A stretch of 64,000 bases of DNA from JAFLTL01 sp964389525 (GCA_964389525.1 CAYMEX010000005.1:1-64000); one strand, 5' to 3'; positions 8,989 to 18,255 are shown, numbered from the stretch's first letter. Numbers and translations: made by a program. The notes: generated by a model from the letters alone, not told the origin.

Positions 8989-9990
8989 ATGAAAAGTAAC
9001 ATCTTCAAGGCAATAATGACCGCTATTGCCGCTCTGTCAGTCATCTCGTGCTCGCATCGCGAGGAGAAGTACTACAACAACCCCGTCATTGCTACCGACG
9101 CTCCCGATCCCTCGGTCATACTTGCCGATGACGGCAAGTACTATCTCTATGCCACCGGCAACGGGTACTCGATCTTCAGCTCCGACGATCTTGTCAACTG
9201 GGAGCGCGTAGGCACGGCCTTCAACGACCGGACATGGCCGTCGGCCATCCGCAACGACCGTCGCGGCACACTCTGGGCTCCCGAGATCCGCCGCATAGCC
9301 GACAGATACGTGCTGTTCTACACCCTTTGGTTCGGCGACGTGAAGTACAGTGTCATAGGCTATGCAGTGGCCGATTCGCCCGTCGGCCCGTTTGAAGACC
9401 GCGGCGTGCTCATCGACAGCCAGGAGATAGGAGTGCTCCAGTCGATCGACCAGTTCTACTACGAGGAAGACGGCAAATCGTGGATCTTCTGGGGCAGTTT
9501 CCGCAACCTCTATTCCATGGAGCTCGATGTGACCGACGATGTCGTCATAACGCCACGCCCCGAGACAAAGCGCCAGTTTGCCGGCACAGCCTATGAGGGC
9601 ACCAACATCTTCAAGCGCGACGGATGGTATTATTTCTTCGCATCGACGGGCGACTATGCGGGTGGCACAAACAGCACCTACCGCACCGTTGTGGCGCGCT
9701 CGATCGACCTCATGGGGCCCTATCTCGACAAAGAGGGACGCGACATAATCGACAACGGTTTTGACGTCGTGCTCGACCGCAACGACAAGTTCTCGGGCCC
9801 CGGACACAATGCCGGACTCATCGAAGACGCCGACGGACGCACATGGATGTTCTACCACGCCTACGACAACTCCAATCCCGAAGCCGGGCGTCTCGGAATG
9901 CTCGACGAGGTCAAGTGGGACAAAGACGGCTGGCCCTACATCGAGGGAGGCACCCCGTCGTCCACGGCAGTCGCCCCATACGTCGACTGA
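8989..9990 (+). CDS. Glycoside hydrolase family 43 lipoprotein
   Basis: A 333-residue exported five-bladed propeller enzyme of family GH43, which includes alpha-L-arabinofuranosidases, endo-arabinanases and beta-xylosidases. The signal MKSNIFKAIMTAIAALSVIS is followed by Cys21. Asp40 in DAPDPSVI is the expected catalytic base, the Asp in SIDQFYYEEDGKSW the likely pKa modulator, and Glu in AYEGTNIFKRDGWYYF the likely general acid. The product specificity is not readable. It probably forms a two-gene unit with the upstream lipoprotein; no SusC/SusD pair is adjacent. Confidence 0.9.
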   Translation: MKSNIFKAIMTAIAALSVISCSHREEKYYNNPVIATDAPDPSVILADDGKYYLYATGNGYSIFSSDDLVNWERVGTAFNDRTWPSAIRNDRRGTLWAPEIRRIADRYVLFYTLWFGDVKYSVIGYAVADSPVGPFEDRGVLIDSQEIGVLQSIDQFYYEEDGKSWIFWGSFRNLYSMELDVTDDVVITPRPETKRQFAGTAYEGTNIFKRDGWYYFFASTGDYAGGTNSTYRTVVARSIDLMGPYLDKEGRDIIDNGFDVVLDRNDKFSGPGHNAGLIEDADGRTWMFYHAYDNSNPEAGRLGMLDEVKWDKDGWPYIEGGTPSSTAVAPYVD

Positions 9991-11583
9991 CCTCCTCCCT
10001 GCTTTTCCGTCACGCGGTGACATCTCATACCGGAGGTATGACGCGCCTGTAAGGGTGTGCGACATTGCGCCCACAGTAAAGCCCGTGAAATGGGCGTCAC
10101 ACGCGTGAGCACCGTGCGAGCGAAGTGAGCGCGGTGTAGGAGCGGATGGAAGTGTGGAGCTGCGGAGCTGCGAAACAAAAAGCGCACACATGTGTCGCTG
10201 CGCTGCAGCTCTGTGAGGGAGTCCGCATTACACCGGGTTCGTTCCACTCACCCGGTGCTACTTATGTGACGTCGCTCCCGCGGCTCATCCTCACGTCTGG
10301 CGCGATTGCCTCCGGCACTTTCATACACGATCCGATTTTATACGCATGAGGGTATGTTAAAATAGCTTTGGGCGTGCGACATTGCGCGCACATAACCGCT
10401 GTGTCATCAGCAAGATATCGCGATAGCGATATGAAATCTGTAGGCCCGTATATCGAAATCGCGTAGCGATGAAGATATGCGGGTTCAGGATACGCCATTA
10501 TTTTTCGATGCCGTCAGGTATCGGACATCTATTCGAGGGCGGGCGACATACGCCCGCCCATCTCTTATGGTAATCTCCACACTCCGTCGAAGACGGATGA
10601 TAATGCAAAGCCCCACATCGAGCGCGCAGCGCGATGGTGTGGGGTATGATCGTTTCTATGAAACCACGGCCTCGTAGAGGTCGTCTATCCGACATCTTCG
10701 ACGCCGTATATCCCGGTCGGTTGATTTCCCCATGTCGAGCGAAGCGAAGGCATGGGGCTTGCCATTACATCATGCCTCCGGCACTTGCTTACATGATCCG
10801 ATAGATGACCTCTTGCGAGGTCACGATGCTTCCGTCTCTGTCTCCTCCCCACGCTGCGGCTACGCCGCGACCGTGGGGTTTACCACGAAAGCTGTCTACG
10901 ACAGCAGTTTATTCATTTTCAGATCTGCTTGCCAATACCATACGAGCGCGGCAGATAAATCCCCTGACAGCCTGTAGCAGTCACATCTGGCGGAAGAAGG
11001 TGTGTCAAAATAGGCTTTGGGTGTACTGTCGCATGCCCACAGTAAAGCCCGTGGAACGGGCGACACATATGTAGCACCGGGTGACCGGAGGGAACCCGGT
11101 GTACGTCGCACACCAGCCGTAGAGCTGCAGCGCAGCGTCACACGAGCAGATTTACGCATCTCCGCCCATGCGTGGGATATTGACATGTGTTGGGCTATAA
11201 ATGCCTGAAAGGCATTTTAAAAATAATAGCCGGGTACACCGTAAGGTGTGCCCGGTAATAAACGCATATCAAGCGTGTCTGAAAGACACCTTGTTACACG
11301 ATTGCGCCGCTACGCTGCAGCTCGGAGGCGGGAGGCCGGTTCAGTCTCTGCGAGACTGGTTGGCGAGGATGTAGATTCCCCCACCCTGTTCGCCTCGCTC
11401 ACAGGATGGGGTTATGCTCCGGCTGCGCCGGGTTACGGCATCTGCGATGCCTCAGGTTGGCGCACGCCCACGTACCTGTGTCCGCTGCGATAGGGGCGAC
11501 AGCCCCGGCTTCTTTAGTAACCGTGCCTGTAATGGCGCGGACATGCAACGTCACTCCCCACTGAGCCCACAACGTGGGCGCCT
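9991..11583. repeat. Non-coding hairpin island A
   Basis: About 1.6 kb without a convincing gene; the short open frames here overlap one another on both strands and match nothing. The sequence is built from small inverted repeats: CATACC-GGA-GGTATG (10026-10040), TCCGTC-GAA-GACGGA (10583-10597), GCGC-GCA-GCGC (10622-10632), CCTC-GTA-GAGG (10670-10680), GCGGC-TAC-GCCGC (10856-10868), GCTGTC-TAC-GACAGC (10891-10905), GCCCGT-GGA-ACGGGC (11047-11061), AGTCTC-TGC-GAGACT (11343-11357), CCGGC-TGC-GCCGG (11419-11431), GGCATC-TGC-GATGCC (11437-11451). Two longer units recur elsewhere: 10414-10526 matches 17515-17628, and 10583-10705 matches 17693-17800 and 44527-44650. It also holds one full REP module. 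Confidence 0.8.
11200..11298 (+). repeat. REP module 1 (three hairpins plus TTGTTACA)
   Basis: Hairpin 1 AATGCCT-GAA-AGGCATT (11200-11216), hairpin 2 CCGGGTACACC-GTAA-GGTGTGCCCGG (11230-11255), hairpin 3 GTGTCT-GAA-AGACAC (11275-11289), then TTGTTACA (11291-11298). The same order and end motif occur at 44759-44860, 51611-51711 and, inverted, 52193-52294. Confidence 0.85.
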
Positions 11584-13506
11584 TCACAGCCCCGCGATAT
11601 ATCCGCCGATGCGCCCTACCGGCGTCACGCGCCGCGAGGGGAGAGCCGCCAATATAAGTGCCCGCGTCATCAGCAGATCGTCGTGGCAGCCCTGACGTGC
11701 CGCCATCGATCCGTTGGGCAGACGCTCATAGGTAAGCAGCTCGTTGCAGGCCAGCGTGTCACGCTCGACATACGTTCCCTCTCTCACGCGTCCCACAAGC
11801 TCGGTGATCGCCCACGTCTTGGTGGCGCGGTTCATATGAAATCCCGGCAGCCCCGGCTTGCCGTCGGTGCCCGCGCGGTGATAGAGATTGCGGTAGTGTT
11901 CGCCGATGCGGTTGAGTATGTAGGTCGACGGATCGCCGTCGGTGCGCTCGCTCTCGAGCGTGTTGCTTTCCACCACAAGCAGCGCGTCGTCATACCACCG
12001 TGCGATCTGGGCGCACTTCCAGCCGAGAAGGTCATGGTCGATGTGTCCGCGCCAGCAGGCCACTACGCGTGGTATGCAGTCGTCGGTCAGGCCGCAGTCC
12101 ATCACCGTTATCACGCTCCAGTCGGCTCCGTCGCTCACGCCGCCTATGTCGACCCCGACGACATAACGCTGTCCGGCGCGTTGTCGCGGATTCTCCTCAG
12201 GCATTTCCCATACCCGCAGTCCGCCGCGGCTGTCGGGCAGAAACTTCACCCCTCGCAGTGCGGCGGCGCCTGTCAGAGCGCGTCCTGTGATCTCGCCGAC
12301 GGCCAGAGGTTCCTCGCACCCCTCGCGCAGACGCTCCACGAGTTCCTGCCCGAACACGCCCGATCCCGAGTGCACAAACGCCTCCATCGCCGTCGTGGGG
12401 TACTCGGCCTTCATCTGCGAGTGCGACGCATATTCGCGCCGTTTGTGGTGATACCAGCCTATCTGGTCGAGCGAAAGACCCTGCTCCCACAGGCCGCGCT
12501 CATAGTCGTCGAGGCTGTCCCAGAGCCCGCGGCGGTCGGTGACCTTCACGCGGTATATCTCGATCTCGTGCCATGCCACAAACACCGCCTCTTTGTCGCT
12601 TTTGCCCGCCACGGCGCGTTGCCATTCGCGGTGAAAGAAACTGCCTGTGCCGTTGGCCGTGCTCTCCATCACCAGCAGCGTGCCCGCGCCGTTATGTATG
12701 CCGCCGATAGCGCGGATGAAGTCGTCGGGGCTGCGGCGTGTCGTGTCGCGCCAGAACGCCACTTCCGAGAGATGCGCCATGGCGTAGTCGCCGCCACGCA
12801 CGGCCTCCTGGTTTTCGATTGAACCGATCGTCACGTGGCAGTTGCGTCCTGCGATCTCGCGCACGTTCAGCGCCCCTTCCCACGACCGGAATCTCGGCGA
12901 CGGCTTTTTCTTCTCTTTGCCCGTTTTCTTTGCGGGTTCACCGTCGGCGTCAAGCTCCTCCCAGTATTCTTCGGGATAGCCTGCGAGCAGTTTGCTGTAC
13001 ATGCCCCTGATCGTCGCCGACGTGTCTTTCACCTGCGAGCATATAAGCGAATGGCAGTTGGTGTAGAGCACCGTCTGCCACCACGCCATATAGATCTGCA
13101 CAAGCGTCGACCCGCCCCACTGCCGCGCCTTGAGCAGTATCACCCTCACCGGCTTCTCCTCCTGCCGCATCCGCTCCATCACGCCCAGCAGCTTGCGTTG
13201 CGGAGCGTTGAGCCTGAAAGGTATGTCGCGGCCGCTTATCTTGTCCTTGATGCGCGCGCAGGTCACGGCCCAGTACTCGAAATCGTGGCGGCAGCGGGCT
13301 TTCACGTAGGCCACGCGGCTGCGTGCCGCCTTGTAGGCCTTGTCTTCGACGAGCGACACAGGCAGCAGGCACACCCCGTCGCGCTTCTCGCCGGTGTCGA
13401 CCTTCACCCGACGTCCCTGGCAGCCGATGCCCTTCACCGGGTCGTAGGCCACGTCAAGACGTTTGCGTCGGCGGTCGTCCTCGCGCGTTATCTTTCTGAA
13501 ATCCAT
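11584..13506 (-). CDS. Phage-type terminase large subunit (orphan)
   Basis: A 640-residue protein with the two-domain plan of a DNA-packaging motor. The ATPase half has a Walker-A-like LLKARQWGGSTL near residue 125 and a Walker-B-like TLLVMESTANG; the nuclease half (RNase H fold) has VVGVDIGGVSDGADW, VVESNTLE and GCHDDLLMTRALILA, which supply the acidic metal-binding residues seen in TerL proteins. The ATG at 13506 is preceded by the unknown 861-residue gene on the same strand. No portal, protease, capsid, tail, integrase or lysis gene is nearby, so this is not a normal prophage. All expected motifs are intact, so it does not look decayed. GC-rich like the gene beside it. Confidence 0.8.
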   Translation of the reverse strand: MDFRKITREDDRRRKRLDVAYDPVKGIGCQGRRVKVDTGEKRDGVCLLPVSLVEDKAYKAARSRVAYVKARCRHDFEYWAVTCARIKDKISGRDIPFRLNAPQRKLLGVMERMRQEEKPVRVILLKARQWGGSTLVQIYMAWWQTVLYTNCHSLICSQVKDTSATIRGMYSKLLAGYPEEYWEELDADGEPAKKTGKEKKKPSPRFRSWEGALNVREIAGRNCHVTIGSIENQEAVRGGDYAMAHLSEVAFWRDTTRRSPDDFIRAIGGIHNGAGTLLVMESTANGTGSFFHREWQRAVAGKSDKEAVFVAWHEIEIYRVKVTDRRGLWDSLDDYERGLWEQGLSLDQIGWYHHKRREYASHSQMKAEYPTTAMEAFVHSGSGVFGQELVERLREGCEEPLAVGEITGRALTGAAALRGVKFLPDSRGGLRVWEMPEENPRQRAGQRYVVGVDIGGVSDGADWSVITVMDCGLTDDCIPRVVACWRGHIDHDLLGWKCAQIARWYDDALLVVESNTLESERTDGDPSTYILNRIGEHYRNLYHRAGTDGKPGLPGFHMNRATKTWAITELVGRVREGTYVERDTLACNELLTYERLPNGSMAARQGCHDDLLMTRALILAALPSRRVTPVGRIGGYIAGL

Positions 13507-13529
13507 TCTGTTTTACATTTTAAAAGTAG

Positions 13530-13550
13530 GGACGCACGGTTCGTGCGTCC
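13530..13550. repeat. Hairpin between the terminase and the large unknown gene
   Basis: GGACGCACG-GTT-CGTGCGTCC forms a 9-base-pair stem in the 65-base gap between the two genes, preceded by GTAG. Nearly the same element (loop GCT) is at 17660-17680 in island B, also preceded by GTAG. Confidence 0.75.
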
Positions 13551-13571
13551 GCCTGATCTCGTGTCTCCTGC

Positions 13572-16157
13572 TTATTTCATGTGCAGACTTATACCGCTCA
13601 GACGCATGTCGGGCGACACTGTGCCTTTCAGTCCGATCGTAAACCAGTGCCGGCGTCCGGCGTTGACCGGCAGAAACAGCGACTCTTTCATCGTGCCGCT
13701 TATCATGGCCGACAGAAGCAGCCTCACCAGCGCTATCGAGGCGGCGCCCCCGTCGGTTGTGGCTGTCAGGCGCGCTTTCACGGCCGAGGCGACCATGGCC
13801 AGGCCGATAGAGGTGAGGCGCAGCACCGAGCCGAGCGTCCCGCGGGTGGGAGTGGCAACGTAGTCGGGCAGCTCCACACGGCAGCTCCACTCCACCTCTT
13901 TTTCGCTCTGCTCACGGTGGCGTGAGTCGCGCAGCTTCCCGTCGTTGTCGATTATGCGCAGACACCCGTCGCCGCTGCTCATTGCCGAGGCGGTCAGTGG
14001 CGTGTCGCGCAGATAGAAGTGGTCGGGGGCTTCCGAGGGGCGCACCTGCGCCATGCCGCCGGCGAGCATTATCCACAGGTCGCCGCCGTCCCATCCTATG
14101 CCCTGTGTGTCGGTGGGAGTGATGCCCGGGAAGTCCGTCGCCTTGCTCCCTCTCACATTCACGGCGCATCCGCCAGCTATCACCGCTACGCCACGGTCGG
14201 CGGTGCCACGGGCTATGTCGCGCCGGCTTCTCACGGCGCGCCGGTCGATCAGTTGCAGTGCCACCGGCTCGTGACGAGCATTGGTGACGCACAGATTTAT
14301 GCCGCTTTCGCCGAACACATAGAACCTGTCGCGGCTGAAATCCCATGCCGACGACAGCGCCGTGGCGGTCGTGATCCCCGCTATGCGGTGGCCGGGAGAA
14401 CCCGTCATGCCCGAGGGCGCGAGGCTGTCCGATGCCGGTGCCGACACGATGGCGCCGGTGTATGTCTTGCGTCCGACGGTCGACGCCTCGACTTTGAACG
14501 CTTCCTCCTCTGTGTACGAGAGCTGCAGAGGGCGCAGGGTGGGGGAGAGCCATGCCGACAGCCCGCTTCCTGCGATCGGCGTGAGTGTGACCGTCGCCGA
14601 GGCTGTTCCCTCGGCCGTCTTCACTCTCACGGTGAGTGTGCCTCCCTCTTCGCCGGGCCACACTATCAGCGGCGACAGCTGCGTCGGCGCGTCGCCATAT
14701 CCGGCCGAATTGCAGGTGGCGCGTCCCTCCTTGCGTTCCACCGACAGTGTGCCGGTCCACGATCGCTCCGTTGCCGTGGCTGTGGCGAAATGTGCGGCAC
14801 CCCATCTCTCGAAGGGGAGAGCTGTGATGTTGCCCCATATTGTCGTGTCGCCGTTGGTCGCGGCAGTCCCGGCGGTGAATGCGGCTGTCCGCCATCCTCC
14901 GCCCGCGAGTATTGTCTCGTGGGGGAGTCTTGCCCGCGGTGCTTTGGCGAACGCTCTGGTGAGACGCCGGTGACACTCGGCCGCTGTCAGGCCGCCGCAT
15001 GGCACACTCAGTACTATCTTCTTCCCGAGGTTTTCCGTCGCAAACGGGTCGCTGACTGCAGCCACCTTCTCGCATATGCTGTCAAATCTTGCCAGTGCGC
15101 TGAGCACCGTGTCGCGCAGTTTGGCGGTGTCGCCCGTCATCGTCACGGCCATGCCGGGCATGTAGAACCGCAGCTTGTGTGCATCCATGTCGAGGCTGTC
15201 GGCGATGATGCCGCTCTGATCCACGGCGTGCAGCGGCCCTGCGGCTTCCACTTCAAGACGCTTCACGCGCCTTGCCGCGTCCTCTCCTGCGGCATCGGGC
15301 AGCAGTAGAGTCGGCACAAACGACTCGGCCGCGATGCTGAAAGCCGCCCGCTGTGTGTCTCCGTTCCCGCTTACCGTCACTGTCATCTCCTCTCCCGGCT
15401 GATACCCCTTGTCGGTGCCGGTCATCACCACCGGCGACAGAAACAGAGTCCGCCCGTCGGCATCCGTCAGTCTGTAGCGCAGAAGCAGTGGGGCGATGCT
15501 GCGGCCCGCCGAGCGGGCCAGGCTCTCAAGCTCCTCCATTGCCGTTGTCACGTCGTCGGCCAGCGCGGCTCTGTCGCTTTTCTCGAGGCGGTGGCTTGTG
15601 GAACTGTATGTCCCTTTGAGCTTCATCTCGGCCACGTCGGCGGTGAGCGTCGAGTAGCTGTCGGCGATAAACGTTGCCGCCGCAAACTCAGGGTGTGCCT
15701 CCTCCACGCGCCACACGCCATCCGTCTCGTCGGCCGAGAGATAAAAGGCGCTTGTCTCGGTCATCACAGTCACGCGGCTCCCGTCCCCCTCAGTCACGGC
15801 GCAGAGCGGAGCCGATGCCAGCGGAGCCGTCGTGTGGCACGACACCGCGTCGGCCCCGTGGTCGCACCCGGTCACGATTGTCAGCATGTTGCCGTTTTTA
15901 AGCAGCAGACACTCTCCACGCCAGGGGTGCTGCCAGCACAGCAGGGGCACCGATCCTGCGCCCACCTCGGCAAGAGCTGCGAAATCGTCCACCGGCACGA
16001 GTCGCCCACGCTCGCTCCCCGGACGCAGATTTTTGCACGACACCGTGCCCTGCCATCCGGCCGTTGCGCTGTTGTCGGCTATGCCGTGTGCGGTGTGCGG
16101 CAATGCGGCCGCCACATCCAGACGCCGCCCGTCGGTTTTTCCAAAAGTGTTTTTCAT
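13572..16157 (-). CDS. Large protein of unknown function paired with the terminase
   Basis: An 861-residue protein that I do not recognise. I start at ATG 16157 (MKNTFGKTDGRRLDVAAALP); an in-frame TTG ten codons upstream is less likely. The sequence is rich in short beta-strand-like stretches and Thr/Ala/Gly, with no signal peptide and no membrane segment. The last third has motifs such as WDFSRDRFYVFGESGINLC and GIGWDGGDLWIMLAGGMAQV, suggesting blade-like repeats. Its place directly upstream of a terminase on the same strand suggests a phage-derived structural protein, but this is inference only; the composition is GC-rich like the terminase. Confidence 0.55.
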   Translation of the reverse strand: MKNTFGKTDGRRLDVAAALPHTAHGIADNSATAGWQGTVSCKNLRPGSERGRLVPVDDFAALAEVGAGSVPLLCWQHPWRGECLLLKNGNMLTIVTGCDHGADAVSCHTTAPLASAPLCAVTEGDGSRVTVMTETSAFYLSADETDGVWRVEEAHPEFAAATFIADSYSTLTADVAEMKLKGTYSSTSHRLEKSDRAALADDVTTAMEELESLARSAGRSIAPLLLRYRLTDADGRTLFLSPVVMTGTDKGYQPGEEMTVTVSGNGDTQRAAFSIAAESFVPTLLLPDAAGEDAARRVKRLEVEAAGPLHAVDQSGIIADSLDMDAHKLRFYMPGMAVTMTGDTAKLRDTVLSALARFDSICEKVAAVSDPFATENLGKKIVLSVPCGGLTAAECHRRLTRAFAKAPRARLPHETILAGGGWRTAAFTAGTAATNGDTTIWGNITALPFERWGAAHFATATATERSWTGTLSVERKEGRATCNSAGYGDAPTQLSPLIVWPGEEGGTLTVRVKTAEGTASATVTLTPIAGSGLSAWLSPTLRPLQLSYTEEEAFKVEASTVGRKTYTGAIVSAPASDSLAPSGMTGSPGHRIAGITTATALSSAWDFSRDRFYVFGESGINLCVTNARHEPVALQLIDRRAVRSRRDIARGTADRGVAVIAGGCAVNVRGSKATDFPGITPTDTQGIGWDGGDLWIMLAGGMAQVRPSEAPDHFYLRDTPLTASAMSSGDGCLRIIDNDGKLRDSRHREQSEKEVEWSCRVELPDYVATPTRGTLGSVLRLTSIGLAMVASAVKARLTATTDGGAASIALVRLLLSAMISGTMKESLFLPVNAGRRHWFTIGLKGTVSPDMRLSGISLHMK

Positions 16158-16321
16158 AGTATTGTTCTTGTGTGTTTCCTGTCGCAAAACTACTCCCGTC
16201 CTGAAGCCCCCGGTGTGTTAAATGGCCTCTGCGTTTTTTAACCCGTGTGTCATTCCCGCTACACTGTCACGCGCGCTGTGACAGCTAATTTGTCTACCTT
16301 TACCGTGAAAACTATTGAATT

Positions 16322-17452
16322 ATGAGAAATATCAGACAATCAGGCATTATTCTGTTCAGCCTCTTGGCTTTCATATTCCCGGCCACACTTTTCGGTCAGA
16401 CATCCGTCTCCCGCAGCGTGTCGGTTGAGGAGACCGTGCAGTTCCGTCCCCATTTATTCCTGCAGCCACAGGCCGGAGTCGGTCTGACAATTGGCGAGCG
16501 GAAAATGGGCGACCTCATTTCGCCCGCTGCCGCTATAAATCTCGGCTATCGGTTCACGCCCGCGTTTGCATTGCGTGCCGGAGTGTCGGGCTGGCAGGCA
16601 CGTGGAGCATGGGTGTCACCTGTCCGTCACTACAAGTTCGGTTATCTTCAGGGCAGCGTCGATGCCATGCTCTCGTTCACAAACCTTGCTTGCGGACACA
16701 ACCCTGACCGCACGCTCGACTTCTACGGATTTATCGGCGCGGGCGTCGCCGGCGGTTTCCACAACAAAGATGCGGAGCGCCTCAATGCCGAAGGACACCA
16801 TTTCGACCGACTCTGGACGGGCAAGACATTCTTCCCTGCCGCGCGTGCCGGCCTCGGACTCGATGTCAACCTCAGCCGCAGTTTCGCGCTAAGCCTCGAG
16901 GTCAACGCCGACATGCTCCCCGACAAGTTCAACTCCAAGAAAGGCAGCTCGTTCGACTGGCAGTACAATGCACTCATAGGTGTGAAATACAGCTTTGGCG
17001 GACGCTCGCGCAAGATTGTAAGCCGCACCGAGGAGGTCGTCGAGGAAGTCGCCGAGCCTGCGCCACATGTTGTGTACGCCACCGAGCTCACGCCCCTTCC
17101 TGAGCCCGCCAAGGCCGAGCCCGTCAGCCCCGAACCTATGAAGCAGGATATTTTCTTCCGCATCAACTCATCCGTCATTTCTCAGGCCGAGCAGCCCAAA
17201 GTCGACGCGCTGATACTTTACCTCAAAGAGAACCCCGATGCCCGCATAGTCATAACCGGCTATGCCGACCGTGCCACAGGCTATCCCGCCTACAACCTCA
17301 AGCTCTCGGCCGCACGCGCCGACAGAGTTGCAGCCGCACTCAAGGACGCCGGCATCGATCAGGCGCGCATCACCGTTCAGGCCAAAGGCGACACCGTACA
17401 GCCCTTCGACGCCGTCCCGCGCAACCGCGTCGCCATCTGCCTCGCCCAATAA
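16322..17452 (+). CDS. OmpA-family outer-membrane protein
   Basis: A 376-residue protein with a signal peptide (MRNIRQSGIILFSLLAFIFPATLFGQ), an N-terminal beta-barrel region of about 200 residues with alternating aromatic strands ending in YNALIGVKYSFGG, a Pro/Glu-rich linker (about 225-260), and a C-terminal OmpA/MotB-like peptidoglycan-binding domain: the starting strand DIFFRINSSVIS, then VITGYADRATG and NLKLSAARADRVAAALKDAG. It anchors the outer membrane to the cell wall. It stands alone between the divergent terminase pair and island B. A weak TACCTTTA box lies just upstream near 16294. Confidence 0.88.
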   Translation: MRNIRQSGIILFSLLAFIFPATLFGQTSVSRSVSVEETVQFRPHLFLQPQAGVGLTIGERKMGDLISPAAAINLGYRFTPAFALRAGVSGWQARGAWVSPVRHYKFGYLQGSVDAMLSFTNLACGHNPDRTLDFYGFIGAGVAGGFHNKDAERLNAEGHHFDRLWTGKTFFPAARAGLGLDVNLSRSFALSLEVNADMLPDKFNSKKGSSFDWQYNALIGVKYSFGGRSRKIVSRTEEVVEEVAEPAPHVVYATELTPLPEPAKAEPVSPEPMKQDIFFRINSSVISQAEQPKVDALILYLKENPDARIVITGYADRATGYPAYNLKLSAARADRVAAALKDAGIDQARITVQAKGDTVQPFDAVPRNRVAICLAQ

Positions 17453-18255
17453 CAGCTCTGTAACAGATCTGTAGTGGCGTGCTCGTGAAAGTAGGGACGC
17501 ACGGTCGACTGCCGATGTATCGCGTCAGCGATATGATGTCAGTAGGCCCGTATATCGAAATCGCGTAGCGATGCAGATATGCGGGTATCGTGTACGTCAT
17601 CAATTCTCGATGCCGTTAGGTATCGGATCGACTGCCAATAGTCTTCTCACAGAGAGTAGGGACGCACGGCTCGTGCGTCCGCCACACCACACCTCCGTCG
17701 AAGACGGAGAATAATATCAAGCCCCACATCGAGCGCGCAGCGCGATGGTGTGGGGCTTGATCGTTTCATAAACCGCGGCCTCGGAGAGGTCGTTTATCCG
17801 AGCCGTCACATGATTTGTAGGGGCGTGCGACAGTACGCCCACATCAAAGCCCGTGAAACGGGCGTCCGAGGCATCGCAGATGCCGTAACCCGGCGTAGCC
17901 GGAGCCTAACCCCATCCTGTGAGCGCAGCGAACAGGGTGGGGTTATCATCATCCTTGCCAACCAGTCTCGCAGAGACTGAACCGACCCCTCATACTGGCG
18001 CGGTATGTGACATACCTTCATTCCAAACTCGCAACGCGGGCGCCTTCTGCAATTTGTAGGGGGCGTGCGATAGTACGCCCACATCAAAGCCCGTGAAACG
18101 GGTGTCCGAGGCATCGCAGATGCCACACCCCGGCGTTTAGCATCATCCTCGCCAACCAGTCTCGCAGAGACTGAACCGACTACTCATATATCATGCCGGA
18201 GGCATGACATTTCGTTAGCTGGGTCACCGTCAGGTGTGCCCGGTAGATCACAATA
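17453..18255. repeat. Non-coding hairpin island B
   Basis: No gene is visible. The island repeats units of island A and holds many GNA-loop hairpins: TATCGC-GTCA-GCGATA (17518-17533), ATCGC-GTA-GCGAT (17560-17572), CTCCGTC-GAA-GACGGAG (17693-17709), GCGC-GCA-GCGC (17733-17743), CCTC-GGA-GAGG (17779-17789), GCCCGT-GAA-ACGGGC (17849-17863, and a near copy 18089-18103), GGCATC-GCA-GATGCC (17870-17884 and 18110-18124), CCGGC-GTA-GCCGG (17890-17902), AGTCTC-GCA-GAGACT (17964-17978 and 18158-18172), CATGCC-GGA-GGCATG (18192-18206). Segments 17818-17890 and 18056-18130 are direct repeats of each other. Confidence 0.8.

Noticed and set aside
10146..11493. Several overlapping small frames in island A
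   Set aside because: They run through hairpin repeats on both strands, do not persist in the copies of the same units in islands B and C, and have no coding-like composition.
12835..15308. Plus-strand frames of 342 and 429 codons
   Set aside because: Antisense to the terminase and its partner, Arg/His/Ala-rich, no motif; the minus-strand frames have clear TerL motifs.
11584..16157. Prophage
   Set aside because: Only a terminase and one unknown gene are present; no other phage module or attachment-site pair is visible.
16158..16187. Upstream TTG start for the unknown terminase partner
   Set aside because: An ATG ten codons downstream gives a normal start; the extra residues add nothing recognisable.
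17515..18206. Possible CRISPR array because of repeated short palindromes
   Set aside because: Repeats differ from one another, spacing is irregular, there are no equal-length spacers and no cas genes.
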